This document shows positions 5,034 to 8,297 of a stretch of DNA of 8,297 bases, piece after piece; within the stretch, counting starts at the first letter, position 1, and each line of letters begins with the position of its first letter. Source of the stretch: Atopobium sp. UBA6362 (GTDB taxonomy: Bacteria > Actinomycetota > Coriobacteriia > Coriobacteriales > Atopobiaceae); the NCBI GenBank assembly GCA_002440065.1, contig DJRK01000110.1, forward strand, positions 1 to 8,297, written 5' to 3'. The notes beneath the pieces are model-generated. The model worked only from the letters and a program-made list of their open reading frames with translations, had not been told where the DNA came from and ran no database searches. Made by a program: the position numbers and the translations under genes.

Positions 5034-6800
5034 ATGATGGACAAAAGGCTCCTGGCGCTCGTCCCCGACGCCCTGCGCCACGTTATAGCCACGGTCGCGT
5101 GGCAGTGGGTCGGGCTTCTGGGCAACGCCGCGACGGTGTGGGTCATCGCCCGCGCGCTCTCCGCGCTCGCGACCGGCGGCACGGTGCCCGCGGCCGCGCT
5201 TTACGTGCTCGCCCTCGGGATCGTCGCTCGGACGGTCGCCGCGCGCTTCTCGGCAAGGGAGAGCTTCGCCGCCTCGCAGGACGTCAAGCGCACGCTGCGC
5301 CGCCGCATCTATGAGAAGCTCCTGCGCCTAGGTCCCGACTACTCCCAGAGCGTCCCCACGGCCGAGGTCGTGCAGCTTTCCGTGGAGGGCTGCGAGCAGC
5401 TCGAGACCTACTTCGGCCAGTACCTGCCGCAGCTCTTCTACTCGGTCCTCGCGCCGGTGACGCTCTTTGCCATGGTCGCCCCCGTGTGCCTGCCGGCAGC
5501 GGTCGTGCTCCTCGTGTGCGTCCCGCTCATCCCGGCCACGATCGTCGCCGTGCAGAAGGTCGCCAAGAAGATCCTGGGCAAGTACTGGGACCAGTACGCC
5601 GAGCTGGGCGACTCCTTCCTCGAGAACCTCCAGGGGCTCGCGACGCTCAAGATCTACCAAGCCGACGCCGCGCGCCACGAGGCCATGAACGCGGAGTCCG
5701 AGCGCTTCCGCACGGTGACGATGAAGGTGCTCTCGATGCAGCTCAACTCGATCATCGTCATGGACATCGTGGCCCTGGGCGGTGCGGTCGCGGGCATGGC
5801 CGTGGCGCTCGCCTTCGCCGCGGCGGGCTCGATCGACCTCTTTGGCTGCCTGTTCATCATCCTGGTCTCGGCCGATTTCTTCCTGCCCATGCGCCAGCTC
5901 GGGTCGTATTTCCACGTGGCGATGAACGGCATCGCCGCGAGCGGAAAGATCTTCCGCCTGCTTGCGCTGCCCGAGCCCGAGGCGCGCCCGCTCATGACCG
6001 AGCGCGGCGACCACTTCGCCATGGGCCGCGTGGGCTTCGCCTACGAGCCGGGCCGCCCCGTGCTGCGCAACGTGAGCCTCGACGTCCCCGCCGTGGGCCT
6101 CACCGCCATCGTGGGCGAGTCGGGCAGCGGCAAGTCCACGATCGCCTCGCTGCTCACGGGCCGCTACGAGGGGTATACGGGCAACGTTTTCCTGGGCGGC
6201 AAGCAGGTCCGAGACATCGACCGCGCGGCGCTCGCCCGCTACGTGACCGTCGTCGGGCTCTCCGCGCACCTCTTCGCCGGGACCGTGGCCGACAACCTGC
6301 GCATGGCGAACCCCGACGCGACGGCCCGGGAGCTCTGGGACGCTCTCGAGTTCGCGCGCATCGCCGACTTCCTGCGCGAGCAGGACGGGCTCGCCACGCG
6401 CCTGACCCAGGACGGGGCGAACCTCTCCGGCGGCCAGCGCCAACGCCTGTGCCTCGCCCGGGCCATCCTGCACAACAGCCCCGTCTACGTCTTCGACGAG
6501 GCCACGAGCAACGTGGACGCGGAGTCCGAGGAAGCCATCATGGAGGCCGTCTGCGAGCTTGCCCGCTACAAGGCGGTCGTCGTGATCTCTCACCGCCTGG
6601 CAAACGCGCTCCCCGCTCAGCGGATCTACGTCCTTGACCATGGCGAGGTCGTGGGGGCGGGGATCCATGAGGAGCTCCTCGCCTCGTGCGGGAAGTACGC
6701 GGACCTGTGGTCCGCTCAGGTGGAGCTCGAGCGGCTGAGCGCGGGCGCCGACGTGCCTGCTGCGGCACCGAGGGAGGAGGCGAGCGAGGATGGCGAGTAA
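5034..6800 (+). CDS. cydD: CydD-like ABC exporter half-transporter (permease fused to ATPase)
   Basis: A 588-residue inner-membrane protein with six predicted helices (about 16-38, 50-69, 131-150, 152-173, 239-263 and 266-285), followed by an ABC ATPase domain. The segment EQLETYFGQYLPQLF (121-135) is typical of CydD, whose E. coli partner complex CydDC exports cysteine and glutathione. The ATPase has Walker A GESGSGKST (361-369), signature LSGGQ (464-468), Walker B VYVFDEATS with Asp488 and Glu489, and H-loop His520. The Q-loop glutamine appears to be replaced by Leu409 (VVGLSAHLF). The start at 5034 has GGAG ten bases upstream; the open frame begins earlier, at 4923, but the extra 37 residues would run through the divergent control region. 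It overlaps the next gene by 11 bases, so the pair is surely co-translated. Many homologues in Gram-positive anaerobes carry only a general ABC exporter label; the thiol substrate is inferred from family, and no cytochrome bd genes are visible here. Confidence 0.85.
   Translation: MMDKRLLALVPDALRHVIATVAWQWVGLLGNAATVWVIARALSALATGGTVPAAALYVLALGIVARTVAARFSARESFAASQDVKRTLRRRIYEKLLRLGPDYSQSVPTAEVVQLSVEGCEQLETYFGQYLPQLFYSVLAPVTLFAMVAPVCLPAAVVLLVCVPLIPATIVAVQKVAKKILGKYWDQYAELGDSFLENLQGLATLKIYQADAARHEAMNAESERFRTVTMKVLSMQLNSIIVMDIVALGGAVAGMAVALAFAAAGSIDLFGCLFIILVSADFFLPMRQLGSYFHVAMNGIAASGKIFRLLALPEPEARPLMTERGDHFAMGRVGFAYEPGRPVLRNVSLDVPAVGLTAIVGESGSGKSTIASLLTGRYEGYTGNVFLGGKQVRDIDRAALARYVTVVGLSAHLFAGTVADNLRMANPDATARELWDALEFARIADFLREQDGLATRLTQDGANLSGGQRQRLCLARAILHNSPVYVFDEATSNVDAESEEAIMEAVCELARYKAVVVISHRLANALPAQRIYVLDHGEVVGAGIHEELLASCGKYADLWSAQVELERLSAGADVPAAAPREEASEDGE
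6771..6780 (+). promoter_or_regulatory. Ribosome binding site deciding the CydC-like start
   Basis: AGGGAGGAGG lies inside the 3' end of the CydD-like gene, 9 bases before the ATG at 6790. It is the strongest purine-rich ribosome site near this junction and supports an 11-base overlap of the two genes. A weaker site, AGGAAG (6886-6891), precedes another in-frame ATG at 6895. Confidence 0.6.
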
Positions 6801-8297
6801 GCCGATGAATGTGAACGCGAACGCGCGGAACGGCAACGGGGCCTCGGGCCTCACGGATGTCGCCGCAACCAAGAAAGGCGACGCCAGGAAGCCCATGGGC
6901 GACGTGCGCGTGATGTGGCGCATGCTCGGGCTCGCGAAGCCGCTGGCCGGTTGGATGATCCTCGCCGTGGCCTGCGGCGTCGCGGGCTTCTGCTGCGCCA
7001 CGGGCATCCCGGTGCTCGCGGCGGAGGCGGCTCTCTCCGCGTGCGGCGCGGGCTCGCTTGCCTGGCCGCTCGCCGGGACCGTGGGCCTTCTTGCCGCCAT
7101 GGCGGTGGCTCGAGGCGTGCTGCACTACGTCGAGCAGCGCTGCAACCACTACATCGCCTTCAAGCTGCTCGCCCACGTGCGCGACCTGGTCTTCGGCGCG
7201 CTGCGGCGCCTCGCGCCCGCGAAACTCGCCGGCGCCGACCGCGGCGACCTCGTCTCGACCGTCACGGCCGACGTCGAGCTCCTCGAGGTCTTCTATGCGC
7301 ACACGATCAGCCCCATCTGCATCGCCGTCCTCATGGCGTGCGTCATGGGCTGCTTCCTGGGCGGCATCGGGACCGTCCCGATGGCCATCGCGCTCGCGTC
7401 GTATGCCCTCGTGGGCGTGGTCGTCCCCGTGCTCGTCTCGCGCCTTTCCGGCGAAGAAGGGCAGCGCAGCCGCGACCTTGCGGGCGCGCTCTCCGGCTTC
7501 GTGCTCGACGGCCTGCGCGGACTTGGCGAGGTCCTTCAGTTCGGCGCGGGCGAGCGGCGCCTGGCCGAGCTCGACGAGCGCAGCGCGGAGCTCGTGGGCT
7601 CGCAGCGCGCGCTGCGCGATGCCGCTGCCCGCGGGCAGGCGCTCACGACGGGCGGCATCATGGTCCTGAGCTGCCTGCAGATGATCGTGTGCATCCAGCT
7701 CGCCTCCGCCGGGCAGATCGGCGCCGAAGGGGCCGTGCTCGCCACGGTCGCCACCTTCAGCTCGTTCGGGCCGTTCGTCGCGCTCGCGAACCTGGGCTCG
7801 ACGCTCCAGGGGACGCTCGCGGCGGGTCGCCGCGTCATCGCGATCCTGGACGAGGAGCCGCAGGTCGCCGAGGTGCCCCGCGCCGAGGACGCCGTCGGTG
7901 CCCCTGCCTTTGGCGGTATCGCGGCTGAGCACGTGGGCTTCTCCTACGGCGACGAGCGGATCCTCGACGACGTGAGCGTCGAGGTCGAGCCGGGGCAGAT
8001 CGTGGGCGTCCAGGGTCGCAGCGGGTCCGGCAAGTCGACGCTCTGCCGCCTGCTCATGCGCTTCTGGGACGTCGACGAGGGGCGCGTGGTCCTCTCGGGC
8101 AAGGACGTGCGCGAGGTCCCCACGGCCGAGCTGCGCGACTCCGAGGCGTTCGTGGAGCAGGACACCTACCTCTTCCACGACAGTATCCGCGACAATCTCC
8201 TCATCGCCAAGCCCGACGCGACCGACGATGAGCTCGAGGCCGCCTGCCGTGCGGCGAGCGTGCACGACTTCATCATGGGCCTGCCCCACGGCTACGA
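6790..8297 (+). CDS. cydC: CydC-like ABC exporter half-transporter, partial at right edge
   Basis: The second half of the heterodimeric exporter; the frame is open to the end of the window, giving 502 codons. Six predicted helices lie at about 52-74, 90-110, 171-191, 194-216, 287-306 and 313-333. CydC-type landmarks are RGVLHYVEQRCNHYIAFKLL (109-128), LAPAKLAGADRGDLVSTVTA (141-160) and DVELLEVFYAHTISP. The ATPase begins near 376 with Walker A GRSGSGKST (409-417) and a normal Q-loop, FVEQDTYLF, with Gln457. The signature, Walker B and H-loop lie beyond the edge. The first 35 residues are hydrophilic and rich in Asn, Ala, Gly and Lys, with no counterpart expected in the family. The alternative ATG at 6895 (Met36, preceded by AGGAAG) would remove them, but the stronger ribosome site favours 6790. 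With the upstream gene it should form a CydDC-type exporter in the cytoplasmic membrane; the substrate is inferred, not shown. Confidence 0.85.
   Translation, partial: MASKPMNVNANARNGNGASGLTDVAATKKGDARKPMGDVRVMWRMLGLAKPLAGWMILAVACGVAGFCCATGIPVLAAEAALSACGAGSLAWPLAGTVGLLAAMAVARGVLHYVEQRCNHYIAFKLLAHVRDLVFGALRRLAPAKLAGADRGDLVSTVTADVELLEVFYAHTISPICIAVLMACVMGCFLGGIGTVPMAIALASYALVGVVVPVLVSRLSGEEGQRSRDLAGALSGFVLDGLRGLGEVLQFGAGERRLAELDERSAELVGSQRALRDAAARGQALTTGGIMVLSCLQMIVCIQLASAGQIGAEGAVLATVATFSSFGPFVALANLGSTLQGTLAAGRRVIAILDEEPQVAEVPRAEDAVGAPAFGGIAAEHVGFSYGDERILDDVSVEVEPGQIVGVQGRSGSGKSTLCRLLMRFWDVDEGRVVLSGKDVREVPTAELRDSEAFVEQDTYLFHDSIRDNLLIAKPDATDDELEAACRAASVHDFIMGLPHGY

Noticed and set aside
5328..7100. 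590-codon open frame on the minus strand opposite the CydD-like gene
   Set aside because: It is antisense to a well-supported coding gene and crosses the junction into the CydC-like gene. It has no domain-like text and no credible ribosome site.
6538..8289. 583-codon open frame on the minus strand opposite the exporter genes
   Set aside because: The composition is rich in Arg, His, Ala and Gly, with no recognisable motif, and it lies opposite two genes with complete ABC motifs. In DNA this GC-rich, stop codons are rare and such shadows are expected.

Overview
The window is GC-rich bacterial chromosomal DNA, with almost every third codon position C or G and densely packed genes. It most resembles a Coriobacteriia (Actinomycetota) genome such as Olsenella, Atopobium or Collinsella. 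This placement rests on base composition, codon use and the character of the ABC exporter pair, not on a database search.

Layout, left to right. Positions 1-978 (+) are the 3' part of htpG, the Hsp90-family chaperone, and it is closed by two hairpins, the second a strong Rho-independent terminator (1024-1071). A 374-bp gap follows. It holds a pyrimidine-rich stretch, a long imperfect inverted repeat (1187-1230) and a possible promoter at 1284-1315. Next is a gene (1353-2681, +) for a two-domain protein: a SixA-like histidine phosphatase fused to a CHAD domain. After 113 bp, which include a 23-bp tandem repeat, comes fumC (2795-4189, +), class II fumarate hydratase. The 302-bp convergent gap holds a duplicated GC-rich unit, a bidirectional terminator (4324-4360) and a set of nested inverted repeats. 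On the minus strand, 4492-4920 encodes a small SlyD-like FKBP prolyl isomerase. It diverges from two overlapping plus-strand genes for a heterodimeric ABC exporter of CydD/CydC type (5034-6800, and 6790 to beyond the right edge).

Most of the content is housekeeping: protein folding (HtpG, SlyD-like FKBP), central carbon metabolism (FumC) and a probable thiol or amino-acid exporter. I see no mobile element, CRISPR array, tRNA or rRNA. The points most worth a second look are the phosphatase-CHAD fusion, the Q-loop glutamine replaced by leucine in the CydD-like subunit, and the two intergenic inverted-repeat regions (1187-1230 and 4303-4418), which the genes and standard terminators do not fully explain. 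I found no clear evidence for a wholly new multi-gene system.
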